A stretch of DNA of 64,000 nucleotides from Atopobium sp034113385 (lineage in GTDB: Bacteria > Actinomycetota > Coriobacteriia > Coriobacteriales > Atopobiaceae). The stretch spans positions 62,001 to 126,000 of the forward strand of contig NZ_JAXEXL010000013.1 of NCBI RefSeq assembly GCF_034113385.1, given 5' to 3'. The notes beneath the pieces were generated by a model, which did no database searches, was not told where the DNA came from, and saw only the letters and a list, made by a program, of their open reading frames with translations. Positions 26,128 to 34,307 of this stretch are shown in pieces (the first letter of the stretch is position 1; the number at the start of each line of letters is the position of its first letter). The position numbers and the translations under genes are program-made.

Positions 26128-26186
26128 AACAAGAAGGAATGCGGTGTTTTGCATATGAGCGGCGGAGCAAATTAAAGAGAAAGACT

Positions 26187-26214
26187 AGAACATATGTTCT
26201 GAAATTGCTATACT
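26187..26214 (+). promoter_or_regulatory. LexA-type SOS box and promoter
   Basis: The 14-bp perfect palindrome AGAACATATGTTCT (26187-26200) contains GAAC-N4-GTTC, the LexA/DinR box known in many Gram-positive bacteria. TATACT (26209-26214) lies just downstream at -10 distance, so a bound repressor would cover the -35 region. The gene starts at 26250. Confidence 0.65.
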
Positions 26215-26249
26215 GTAGATAATAAAACATAAGAGCACGGGGGTTGAGC

Positions 26250-26564
26250 ATGGACCAAAAGTTAGAAAGTGTGTCGGTAAATAAAGCTGGAGATTTAGAG
26301 ATTAAAGAAGAGCTTTTTGGACCAAACGTTATGGACATATATGAATCTAAGCAGTATGAGCATGGCATTACTATCAAAAAAGACAAAGTTCCCTTAGTTG
26401 CTGCAGTGCTTGGCAATGTGCAGGATGATATTACTGAGGTGGTATTTAATAAATTACGAGATACAGAGTACTATCTGGCTGATTTAATGGACCTGTTGGA
26501 TTGTAAACGTATTACGTATACATATACTGCCCAAGCGGATGGAGTTACTCACTTCAGACCTTAA
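26250..26564 (+). CDS. Small hypothetical protein under an SOS-type box, 104 aa
   Basis: The ATG at 26250 follows a G run about 7 bases upstream; a TTG two codons earlier is also in frame. The product is soluble and acidic, with KLESVSVNKAGDLEIKEELF, a central GITIKKDKVPLVAAVLGNVQ and a helical part DTEYYLADLMDLLDCKRITY. I do not recognise a family. Its only strong context clue is the LexA-type palindrome over its promoter, which suggests induction by DNA damage. It stands alone between serS and tRNA-Arg. Confidence 0.7.
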   Translation: MDQKLESVSVNKAGDLEIKEELFGPNVMDIYESKQYEHGITIKKDKVPLVAAVLGNVQDDITEVVFNKLRDTEYYLADLMDLLDCKRITYTYTAQADGVTHFRP

Positions 26565-26644
26565 GATCCCTAGCTGTTAAGGGCGTCAGATGGGGCTATA
26601 TCGGAAGGATAGAACGCAGCAAGGGGGGATTCAAAAAGTAATAA

Positions 26645-26673
26645 AAAGCCAGGGGTAACCCTGGCTTAAAAAT
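26645..26673 (-). terminator. Terminator of tRNA-Arg(ACG), possibly bidirectional
   Basis: Stem AAGCCAGGG / CCCTGGCTT with a GTAA loop, flanked by A/T runs on both sides. It separates the convergent small gene and the tRNA. Confidence 0.8.
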
Positions 26674-26678
26674 ACAAC

Positions 26679-26755
26679 TGGTGCGGCGTACAGGATTCGA
26701 ACCTGTGACGTCCTGATTCGTAGTCAGGCCCTCTATCCAGCTGAGGTAACGCCGC
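26679..26755 (-). tRNA. tRNA-Arg (ACG)
   Basis: On the minus strand, acceptor GCGGCGT pairs ACGCCGC; anticodon loop CTACGAA gives ACG (read as ICG after deamination); T arm CAGGTTCGAATCCTG; CCA encoded. Confidence 0.95.
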
Positions 26756-27001
26756 GTCCGTGTGCTTAACTATATTGCCACCAGCCCTAGGGGGTGTCAA
26801 GCAAGAATTCAAATTTTTTGAATATTAGGTAGTGCTAGGTAAATAAAAAGTTAATCCCTTGTTCATAACATGCGAAGTAAGGTATACCGTGCATTTCATA
26901 TAAAGAGAAACAAAGATGCAATTTCATATTGACCTGCCCATTAGGGACAATGGCATCCTTTAAATCAGCGAAGTTTCGACGTGGCGAAAGGCTGGTATTT
27001 C

Positions 27002-27850
27002 ATGTTACGAAGTGAAGTGCAGAGCAAAACTGGTTTAACAAGAAAAGCTATTGAATACTATGAGGAAAAAGGCATTATCAAACCTCAAAAACTGGACAAT
27101 GGTTACAAGGACTATAGCAACAACGACTGTGAGCTTTTAGCTCATGTTTCTATATTACGAAAAATTGGAATGAGCGTACCTGAAATTAAAGAAGTGTTAC
27201 GTTGTGGTAGCGCTGCACTTGCTTCAATGCTTAGAAAAAAGCAATACCAACTAGATATTGAAGAAAAGAAGAGTGCGATTCTTGAGCTTATCGTAAAAGG
27301 TGAAGACCAGAAAAAGATACATGAGAAGCTTCAGCAGCTAGAAAAAGAAGAAACTATTTACGAAAAATTACAAAGTGCGTTTCCTGGGTTCTTTGGGCAA
27401 CTGTTCTTTCTAGCGTACCAGCCATTTTTAGATGAGCCCATTAGGAAGAATGGAGAAGAAGCATATGCACAATACATACGCTTCTTAGATGCATTACCTC
27501 CTTTTAAAGTAACCAAAGAAGAGCAAGAGTATATTGATAAAAGCAGTTCCTTTTTTGACAGGGCAGGCATAAAGGAGTTTCATAAAAATAAAATTAATGC
27601 TATTGCTAACATGGAGCTATGGTTAGAAGAAAACAAAGATAGCATTTCACAATATGAAGCGTACAAACAGAGTGAAGAGTATCAGAATAGTCTGTTCAAA
27701 CAGGTTCAGGATAAATTACAAAACTATATGACAGAGAATAACTACTACGAAGTAGCGATACCGCTTATAAGAGCGTTTAGCAAGAGTTATGATGCTTATT
27801 ATCAACAGTTGATTAAAGCAAATGACACCTACGTAAAGATGAGCAACTAA
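27002..27850 (+). CDS. MerR-family transcriptional regulator
   Basis: The 282-residue product begins MLRSEVQSKTGLTRKAIEYY, the winged-helix domain of MerR proteins (about 1-70, YYEEKGIIKP and DYSNNDCELL). A coiled-coil dimerisation helix follows, and then a long, charged, helical C-terminal domain of about 170 aa without cysteine clusters, so it is not a classic metal sensor; it may bind a small molecule or drug. A GTG at 26981 is an alternative start. Codon use is AT-rich compared with the flanking housekeeping genes, which suggests recent gain. The divergent neighbour is an SdpI-like membrane protein, converging at its 3' end. Confidence 0.85.
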   Translation: MLRSEVQSKTGLTRKAIEYYEEKGIIKPQKLDNGYKDYSNNDCELLAHVSILRKIGMSVPEIKEVLRCGSAALASMLRKKQYQLDIEEKKSAILELIVKGEDQKKIHEKLQQLEKEETIYEKLQSAFPGFFGQLFFLAYQPFLDEPIRKNGEEAYAQYIRFLDALPPFKVTKEEQEYIDKSSSFFDRAGIKEFHKNKINAIANMELWLEENKDSISQYEAYKQSEEYQNSLFKQVQDKLQNYMTENNYYEVAIPLIRAFSKSYDAYYQQLIKANDTYVKMSN

Positions 27851-27897
27851 AAGTACTCATGTCATGGTACAAAGTGCCAAAAACAGCATCTTTTAAC

Positions 27898-28551
27898 CTA
27901 TACGTGTTTCTTTGGTTTTCCGTAAGCTATGGCTGTGTTTACTACAACTAGGAATATAAACAGGCCAATCATTACGTAGGTAGCCATATAACCTTGTAGT
28001 ATAAAACCACAAACAACCGCCTCTACTATTCCAACAATAGCAGTAACAAGTCTACATGCACGCATTTGGTTTTGAGACAAGGGTTTCCTAAATGGTAGAC
28101 CTATAAGATGTTGAGTTGGTAAGAAAGATGCAATAAAAATTATCAAACCAGGAAGTATATAAAGACTTGATAATAGTCTGGAAGAATCGTTATCACTTCC
28201 AGCTAATACAAGATGAATCCATACGGCAGTAATTGCCAAGCAGCATATAAAAACAGCAATCCCCGAGAAATATATCGAAGAGAATGTATTTCGAAAGTCA
28301 GAAACAATCGTTTGCTCTTGTTGTAAAAAATTTTTTAATTGTGCAAGAAAAACAAGACAAAATATAAGTGATAGTCCCGGCAGGGAAAACATCTCGTATT
28401 TTGATCCCCAGCGATTAACAATAGCATTAGCAGACCAATGAGCTGGAATCGTATCGGGAATGTGCGGCCAGAAGTATAGTAGGACACAGAGCGGGAGTGC
28501 GGCTACCAAGACAAATAGCATTACGAGAAGAATACGATTACGAAGCTTCAT
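27898..28551 (-). CDS. SdpI/DUF1648-family membrane protein
   Basis: The 217-residue product has about five to six membrane helices. After TM1 it carries IPDTIPAHWSANAIVNRWGS, the DUF1648 signature found in SdpI-type immunity proteins and related transporters. SdpI protects Bacillus cells from a killing factor and sequesters its repressor, but DUF1648 proteins also occur without that role. No toxin gene is seen nearby. The start has no strong ribosome-binding site. It lies in the AT-rich block with the MerR gene. Confidence 0.75.
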   Translation of the reverse strand: MKLRNRILLVMLFVLVAALPLCVLLYFWPHIPDTIPAHWSANAIVNRWGSKYEMFSLPGLSLIFCLVFLAQLKNFLQQEQTIVSDFRNTFSSIYFSGIAVFICCLAITAVWIHLVLAGSDNDSSRLLSSLYILPGLIIFIASFLPTQHLIGLPFRKPLSQNQMRACRLVTAIVGIVEAVVCGFILQGYMATYVMIGLFIFLVVVNTAIAYGKPKKHV

Positions 28552-28726
28552 GGGATCTTGCTTTCGAGCTTGCTAAACCAATAGTTTTATAACTCTAGTA
28601 TATCTATATATATACTTACTCAATAATCTTATAATGTAAGTGCTTTAGATGCTGCTAACGATACAGCTTTTCTCAAGCCTACTAGTTTCCAGTGAGCCTG
28701 CAGTATCTCTCTAATAAAGGATAGAT

Positions 28727-29473
28727 ATGCTCGTAGATGTTTGTTTTGATAGCACAAGTGAAAGCACGCTTAAACTTGCTGCACGAGAAGGCTACCCACT
28801 AGGAGAAATAGTGGTTTTCCCAGATGATGTATGTTTTGGTGCTATTAACACTATGGCTCCTAAAAAGAGAATGTCAGAATTAAAGCAGCGAGGATATAGC
28901 ATCAATCAAGATTTTGAGACGCAGTACGAAGCTTTTCTTAACGCCATAGCACAGGCAGAAGCACTAAGAATATGGATGCTTCCCTATCCTTATGCAAAGC
29001 TTGGTTTGTTATATATAAGTTCTCTGGCAGATTCACAGACAAAGCTACAGGGCATCAAAGGCATAGAGCTCGTTACTCCATCAATACTATGGCTTGATGA
29101 CAAGCATGTTAATACCACGTTTTTAACCGAGCTTATCGACGCGGTCTTTGATTTAGAACAAAAAATCTGTGCACAGCAGTGGCAAGAGCTCGTAAGAGAA
29201 AATGCGTCTTTTCGCATTATGGTACAAGGCATTCCAACAAGCTGTAATGAAAACGTGCTCGATGAAGAAATCATTGCCTTTTGCAAAAAGCATTCTGCGC
29301 TTATGGCTTGTAAATCGACTGGTAGAGAAGCCAAGAGAGAAGAAAGACAGTATGTTCTACAAAACCTTGCGCTTAGTCTTTCGGAGCACCTGTCTACAAA
29401 GACAGGTGGCATGCTTAATCCAGACTTCTATCTTTTTCGTATTACAAACCTTCTGGAAAAGGGTTTGATATAA
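28727..29473 (+). CDS. DUF1835-like protein, 248 aa
   Basis: The ATG at 28727 follows AAGGA. The N-terminus MLVDVCFDSTSESTLKLAAR and GEIVVFPDDVCFGAINTMAP fit the DUF1835 pattern (a hydrophobic strand, a small residue plus SxxxTLK helix, then the DDxxxG turn). The middle resembles the helical dPYxxxxL-type part (MLPYPYAKLGLLYISSL). The C-terminus is helical and charged. DUF1835 proteins have no established function. Base composition is AT-rich, like its two neighbours. Confidence 0.65.
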   Translation: MLVDVCFDSTSESTLKLAAREGYPLGEIVVFPDDVCFGAINTMAPKKRMSELKQRGYSINQDFETQYEAFLNAIAQAEALRIWMLPYPYAKLGLLYISSLADSQTKLQGIKGIELVTPSILWLDDKHVNTTFLTELIDAVFDLEQKICAQQWQELVRENASFRIMVQGIPTSCNENVLDEEIIAFCKKHSALMACKSTGREAKREERQYVLQNLALSLSEHLSTKTGGMLNPDFYLFRITNLLEKGLI

Positions 29474-29598
29474 GTCAAGCCTGTAAGAGTCTATAAGCCT
29501 AATTTTAAAGCAGGCATTGATTAATAATTGGCTAATTTAGTGAGATTCTATGCAGTCTTATGGCACGTTATGCCAGATTAGATATTTTTCAGTAAGTT

Positions 29599-29637
29599 AA
29601 AACAAAGCGTCTACCAGCAAAAACGCTAGTAGACGCT
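29599..29637 (-). terminator. Terminator of tRNA-Ser
   Basis: Inverted repeat AGCGTCTAC / GTAGACGCT (9 bp); on the minus strand it is followed by TTTGTTTT. Confidence 0.75.
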
Positions 29638-29647
29638 CATAATGTTC

Positions 29648-29738
29648 TGGCGGAGAGCTGGGGATTCGAACCCCAGATAGGATTGAGTCCTATACTCGCT
29701 TAGCAGGCGAGCACCTTCAGCCTCTCGGTCAGCTCTCC
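29648..29738 (-). tRNA. tRNA-Ser (GCT)
   Basis: Class II tRNA with a long variable arm; acceptor GGAGAGC pairs GCTCTCC; anticodon loop CTGCTAA gives GCT; T arm GGGGTTCGAATCCCC; CCA encoded. Confidence 0.95.
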
Positions 29739-29791
29739 AAATAGTGGTGCATACGAATAATACCCTACTATACCAATTTTTGTTAGGGCAA

Positions 29792-30778
29792 CTATGAGTT
29801 TGTATCAAAAACTTCAGACGTTACGACAATGTCTTGACAACAATCTGGAAGCGCATGCCAGCTAAAGTTAGGAAGCAATTCATTTGGCGTAACCGCAGTT
29901 CCTCGTGGAACCAATCCTGCCAAGTGAGCAAGAAACCCAATAATCTGCTGTGGTGTCACGCCACGTGCTTTTAGAGCACCAAGGTCAAGGTCTTTATTAC
30001 GCTTAGAAAGACGATGCCCATCCGGAGCAATCAACAGAGGAATGTGAGCATACTGGGGGTGTGGTGCACCGAGCAACTCCTGCAAATATAACTGCCTAGG
30101 AACCGAGCTCAATAAGTCATTACCGCGCACAATTTGGTTAACACCCATGAGTGCATCATCAAGAACAACGGCAAGTTGATAGGCGTATACTCCATCTCCA
30201 CGCTTGATAATAAAGTCACCACATTCAGTGGCAAGGTTTTGTCGATACTTGCCTTGTAGCAGGTCAGTAAAGCTGTATACCGCAGATTTGTCAGTATTGC
30301 TTGGTACGCGCAGGCGGATTGATGGGGTTTTATCGACAGCTTTTTGCTTACGCTGTATCAGTGATAGCGTGCGGCATGTGCCTGGATAGATATACGTTCC
30401 ATCGCATGCATGAGGGGCAGATCCTGTATGGAGCTCTGCTCGCGTACAAAAACAGGGGTAGGTGTAGCCTGCAGCGGTAAGTGCGGCAATAGCTTGGTCA
30501 TATATCTTAATACGGTCGCTTTGGAAATAAGGGCCCTCATCCCAAGTAAGGCCAAGCCACATCAGATCTTCCATCAGGGTGCGGGCGTGTTGTTTGCTGG
30601 CAGCTCGAGGGTCAATGTCTTCAATGCGTAAGATAATGTTTCCGCCAGCGCTTTTTGCGCCTAACCAAGCCATAAGCATGGAAAACACATTTCCTAGATG
30701 CATGCGGCCAGAAGGCGAGGGCGCAAAGCGGCCAACTACGGCTGTGTTGTTGGGATATGTAAATGTCTGGAACTGCAT
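29792..30778 (-). CDS. gluQ: Glutamyl-Q tRNA(Asp) synthetase
   Basis: The 328-residue product is a shortened class I glutamyl-tRNA synthetase without anticodon-binding domain. Seen: VGRFAPSPSGRMHLGNVFSM (HIGH-type motif HLGN), LRIEDIDPRAA, the zinc ligands CFCTRAE...CDGTYIYPGTC, YQLAVVLDDALMGV and the KMSKS-type HRLSKRNKD. GluQ transfers glutamate to queuosine in tRNA-Asp. A QueT-like transporter lies elsewhere in the window, which fits use of imported queuosine precursors. There is no ribosome-binding site, and a TATACT box lies 4 bases before the ATG, which suggests a leaderless message. Confidence 0.93.
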   Translation of the reverse strand: MQFQTFTYPNNTAVVGRFAPSPSGRMHLGNVFSMLMAWLGAKSAGGNIILRIEDIDPRAASKQHARTLMEDLMWLGLTWDEGPYFQSDRIKIYDQAIAALTAAGYTYPCFCTRAELHTGSAPHACDGTYIYPGTCRTLSLIQRKQKAVDKTPSIRLRVPSNTDKSAVYSFTDLLQGKYRQNLATECGDFIIKRGDGVYAYQLAVVLDDALMGVNQIVRGNDLLSSVPRQLYLQELLGAPHPQYAHIPLLIAPDGHRLSKRNKDLDLGALKARGVTPQQIIGFLAHLAGLVPRGTAVTPNELLPNFSWHALPDCCQDIVVTSEVFDTNS

Positions 30779-30782
30779 GCAA

Positions 30783-30788
30783 AGTATA
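30783..30788 (-). promoter_or_regulatory. -10 element of gluQ, leaderless
   Basis: TATACT on the minus strand ends 4 bases before the gluQ ATG. A start 5-8 bases downstream of it falls on the ATG itself. Confidence 0.5.
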
Positions 30789-30883
30789 GTAGCTCACTCA
30801 GCAAGTTAGATGAAACTGCAGGCAATATCGTATACAGTTAGAGTAGTAATAAAACACCGTTCGCTCTATGAGACGGGAGCTTC

Positions 30884-32902
30884 ATGAAAAAGCACTTTAG
30901 TTTTGTGCGGGCATCGTTTGCTCTAGCGCTGTGCTGTTTGTTGACAATACCAGCGGTTTTGTTTGGATTGCCAAGCCAGGCACTTGCAAAAGATTATAGG
31001 ATTGATCAAGTAAACATTAATGCTACGGTCAATCCTGACGGTTCTATGGACGTAGTGGAGAATCGCACCTTTGACTTTGATGGCAAATTTAATGGTGTGT
31101 ACTGGAAGATTCCTGAGGGAACATATAAGGGACGTGCCATTACAGTTACAGACATCAAAGCAGGACTTGCTCAGCAGGGCTCGTTAACCCCATCCACTCA
31201 GTTTGAGCAAAACGATTCTGAAGACAACCAAACCTTCCAAGTTCTTAGCGAGAATGGCGTCAAGCGCGTTAAGATTTTTTATCAGGTCCGAGATGAAAAA
31301 CAGTCGTATCTCATTAGTTATCGCATCAATAACGCAGTTTCCGCTTGGTCGGATTGTGCAGAGCTGTACTGGAAGTTTGTTTCTGATGGCTGGGATGTTC
31401 CTTCAAATAAGGTAACTTGTACCATCCACCTACCAGTTCCAGAAGGTCAAACCGTTATTCCAAAAGATAATGTTCGTGCTTGGGGGCATGGTGCTCTTAC
31501 TGGTACCGTTACCCAATCAGAGGATAAAAAGGGCGTTGTTTTTAAGGTAGATACGGTTGGTTCTTCTGAATTTGCTGAGTCTCGTATTACTTTTCCAACA
31601 AGCTGGGTGAGCGGTGTTACCGCTTCTTCAGAGGCTAAATTGGATAGCATTATTGCTGAAGAGACGGCTTGGGCCAACAAAGCTAATCAAGAGCGTCAGC
31701 GGCTTCGTGAGCAACAGCGTCAGCGTGAAGCAACTACGCGCCATTTTGCAAATGTGCTCACACCAATTTTTGTTGTGGGTGTTCCTTTGGTATGTGTCTT
31801 GATGGGGTTCTTTGCACATGCAACCTATGCACGGTATCGCCGCTTGCATGATCCTCTGTTTAAGGGTTCTTATTTCCGTGATGTTCCCTCGAGTGATAAC
31901 CCAGTGGTGTATTCCATTTTCCAAAACAGCGGAAACGTTAAAAGCAAGTTCCTCACTACAGCAATTATGCAGTTAAGTGCTAAAAAGGCTTTGCGTATCG
32001 ATAAAATCGAGGGAGAATACGGTGGTTCTTCTTGGGCGCTTACGGCACTTAAAGACTACGATGATTTGTCAGATCCTATCGATCGCGCAACGTATAAGTT
32101 CTTATTTAAAAAGGTTGCTCAAGCAGCGCAGCATAGTAATGACGGCGCGCAAAAAACACTTCTTATGAGTGCCCTAGAAGAGGTAGCAAAGGAAGATTCC
32201 GAGAATTATACGGAATGGATAAACTCATGGAGTGCCAAGGCAGAGACAACAGCCTATGCCAAAGGCTATTTTGATGATACCCATAGCAATAGGGTATGGC
32301 TCATGATTCTTCTGGGCATTCTTGTTCTTGTGGTCTCTTTCATTCTTATGATTGCGGCGCTTCCCTTTATTTTCTCGGATTGGGGCAATCTGCTTGGTTC
32401 ATTTGCATGGTTGTGGCCCCTCTATGCTGTATTAGTAATTGGTACGGTTGCATGGATTGGCTTCCAAGCACATAAGATGAGAAGCCTGTCTGCTGAGGGC
32501 GTGGAGCTGAATGCAAAACTACAGGCTCTTAAGCGGTGGTTTAGTGACTTTACGCGCCTTGACGAGGCCGTGCCTAATGATGTTGTTTTGTGGAGCAAGC
32601 TTCTTGTTATTGCGGTAGCTCTTGGCGTTTCCAAGAAGGTACTCGAGCAAATTAGAGTTGCGCTACCGCGCTATGTGGATGACGTGGATACCATTCCAAC
32701 GTTTATCTGGTTAAACAGCTATGGTTGGGATGATCCGCCGCTTTCAAGTCTGGATCACAGTATTACAAGTGGTGCTATGGCAAGCGCTATTGCCTCATCA
32801 TTAGACTCGTCTGGTGACGGTGACTTTGGTGGCGGTGGCGGTGGCTTTTCCGGCGGAGGCGGAGGAGGCTTCGGCGGCGGTGGCGGCGGAGGTGCATTTT
32901 AA
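30884..32902 (+). CDS. DUF2207 membrane protein with Gly-rich tail
   Basis: The 672-residue product has a signal peptide (about 1-35, ending ALAKD), an extracellular beta-rich DUF2207 domain (about 38-260) with VNPDGSMDVVENRTFDF and VYWKIPEGTYKGRAITVT, a short coiled coil, a membrane helix (about 294-315), a cytoplasmic helical domain, two further helices (about 472-520), and a C-terminal tail of long glycine runs (residues about 645-672). This is the standard layout of DUF2207 proteins, whose function is not established. It starts after GGGAG. It stands alone between gluQ and the carbamate kinase gene. Confidence 0.9.
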   Translation: MKKHFSFVRASFALALCCLLTIPAVLFGLPSQALAKDYRIDQVNINATVNPDGSMDVVENRTFDFDGKFNGVYWKIPEGTYKGRAITVTDIKAGLAQQGSLTPSTQFEQNDSEDNQTFQVLSENGVKRVKIFYQVRDEKQSYLISYRINNAVSAWSDCAELYWKFVSDGWDVPSNKVTCTIHLPVPEGQTVIPKDNVRAWGHGALTGTVTQSEDKKGVVFKVDTVGSSEFAESRITFPTSWVSGVTASSEAKLDSIIAEETAWANKANQERQRLREQQRQREATTRHFANVLTPIFVVGVPLVCVLMGFFAHATYARYRRLHDPLFKGSYFRDVPSSDNPVVYSIFQNSGNVKSKFLTTAIMQLSAKKALRIDKIEGEYGGSSWALTALKDYDDLSDPIDRATYKFLFKKVAQAAQHSNDGAQKTLLMSALEEVAKEDSENYTEWINSWSAKAETTAYAKGYFDDTHSNRVWLMILLGILVLVVSFILMIAALPFIFSDWGNLLGSFAWLWPLYAVLVIGTVAWIGFQAHKMRSLSAEGVELNAKLQALKRWFSDFTRLDEAVPNDVVLWSKLLVIAVALGVSKKVLEQIRVALPRYVDDVDTIPTFIWLNSYGWDDPPLSSLDHSITSGAMASAIASSLDSSGDGDFGGGGGGFSGGGGGGFGGGGGGGAF

Positions 32903-33084
32903 GCACTTTTAGTGAAGTCACTACCGTTCGCCCATAAAGGGTTTTCTCGGTAAATATGTTATAAATATCGTCATTTTTACAGTTTTATGCACGATAGGTA
33001 ATAAGGGGATGGCCGGTTTACAAAAGCTGGTATCCCCTTATGTTTTTGAGGGTAATACCGTTCACAGGCGTGCAAAATATATCG

Positions 33085-33165
33085 AATTGTTTTACAGTAG
33101 CTACGCGCTATTATTCTGTGTTGATAGCGCGTTTTGTTTCGCGCCCATTCGTGCAGTGCGAATGG
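33085..33165 (+). promoter_or_regulatory. Carbamate kinase promoter and two-hairpin leader
   Basis: TTGTTT (about 33088-33093) and TATTAT (about 33110-33115) form a plausible promoter. A 9-bp inverted repeat ACGCGCTAT / ATAGCGCGT (33103-33132) is followed by a T-rich stretch, then by a second hairpin CCATTCG / CGAATGG (33145-33165). The first overlaps the promoter and could be an operator or an attenuator. Confidence 0.4.
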
Positions 33166-33192
33166 ACAATCCGTCGATCTAGAGGAGACACA

Positions 33193-34152
33193 ATGGCTAA
33201 GTCTGGCGCAAGCCGCGTCGTCATCGCCCTTGGTGGCAACGCTCTTGGCAACACCCCTGAAGAGCAAATTGAGCGCGTTCGCAACGCTGCTCCTATCCTG
33301 CTTAAGGTTATTGAGCAGGGCAATGAGATCATTATTACCCACGGCAATGGCCCTCAGGTTGGCATGATCCAGAAGGCATTTACCTACGCAAACCAGACTG
33401 ATGAGTCCATCCCCACCATGGATCTTCCTGAGTGCGGTGCTATGAGCCAGGGCTACATTGGCTATCACCTGCAGCAGGCAATTGGTGCAGCTATGCACAA
33501 GTCTTACAAGCGTTGGCACGTTGCTTCTGTTGTAACGCAGATTGAGGTAGACCCTGACGATCCTGCATTCCAGAACCCCACCAAGCCCATTGGTGCATTC
33601 CTTACCAAGGAGCAGGCAGACGCAGAGATGGCAGCTCATCCTGACATGATCTTTGTAGAGGACTCTGGCCGTGGCTATCGTCGCGTAGTTGCTTCTCCTG
33701 AGCCTAAGAAGATTGTAGAGAACGAGTCCATCCTTAACCTTTTGGACAATGAGTTCATCGTAATCGCTTGCGGTGGCGGCGGCATTCCTGTAGTTCGTGA
33801 CTACAGCGATAAGGGCGCCTATAAGGGTCAGGCTGCAGTTATCGATAAGGACATGGGTGGCGAGCTTCTGGCTGAGGATTGCTCCGCAGATACCCTGGTT
33901 CTTCTTACTGCTGTTGATCACGTTGCCATTAACTTTGGTAAGCCTGATCAGAAGGATCTTGAGGACATCACCACTGAGGAGGCACGTCAGTACCTCGAGC
34001 AGGGTCAGTTTGGTAAGGGCTCTATGGAGCCTAAGGTTCGCGCTGCAGTTAAGTTTGCAGAGAGCCGTCCTGGCCGTACCTGCATCATTGGTTCTTTGGA
34101 CAAGGCAGCCGAGGCTATGGCTGGTCTTTCCGGCACTCGCATTCACGCCTAA
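33193..34152 (+). CDS. arcC: Carbamate kinase
   Basis: The 319-residue product makes ATP from carbamoyl phosphate and ADP. Seen: VVIALGGNALGNTPEEQ at the N-terminus, ITHGNGPQVGMIQ, the PTKPIGAFLTKEQA insertion, EDSGRGYRRVVASPEP, ACGGGGIPVV and VIDKDMGGELLAEDC, all typical of ArcC/AguC. The ATG at 33193 follows GAGGAG. No arginine deiminase genes are seen in the window; the agmatine deiminase and putrescine carbamoyltransferase genes at 38.8-41.1 kb give it a substrate. It is separated from them by purH and the LuxR regulator, so it is transcribed apart. Confidence 0.96.
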   Translation: MAKSGASRVVIALGGNALGNTPEEQIERVRNAAPILLKVIEQGNEIIITHGNGPQVGMIQKAFTYANQTDESIPTMDLPECGAMSQGYIGYHLQQAIGAAMHKSYKRWHVASVVTQIEVDPDDPAFQNPTKPIGAFLTKEQADAEMAAHPDMIFVEDSGRGYRRVVASPEPKKIVENESILNLLDNEFIVIACGGGGIPVVRDYSDKGAYKGQAAVIDKDMGGELLAEDCSADTLVLLTAVDHVAINFGKPDQKDLEDITTEEARQYLEQGQFGKGSMEPKVRAAVKFAESRPGRTCIIGSLDKAAEAMAGLSGTRIHA

Positions 34153-34180
34153 AATATGCTTGCATAAAGCAGGTTTTACC

Positions 34181-34213
34181 AAGAGGTTCGTCGATTTTGG
34201 CGGACCTCTTTGC
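34181..34213 (+). terminator. Terminator after carbamate kinase
   Basis: A 12-bp stem AAGAGGTTCGTC / GGCGGACCTCTT with two G-T pairs, then a T-containing tail. Confidence 0.65.
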
Positions 34214-34307
34214 GTTTCATAGCTGTGAATTTACCTATATAAGCTGCATCGCTTTTCTCGTCCACGTTACACTACTACTAGGTAAACTGTGACCTAAGGG
34301 AGGCCCC

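Noticed and set aside
26645..29738. Genomic island with attachment sites at the tRNA ends
   Set aside because: I looked for a copy of the tRNA 3' ends at the other border and for an integrase and found neither; only the compositional hint remains.
32977..34182. 401-codon minus-strand frame opposite carbamate kinase
   Set aside because: Same reason: the sense gene is certain and the antisense product is low-quality sequence without recognisable domains.
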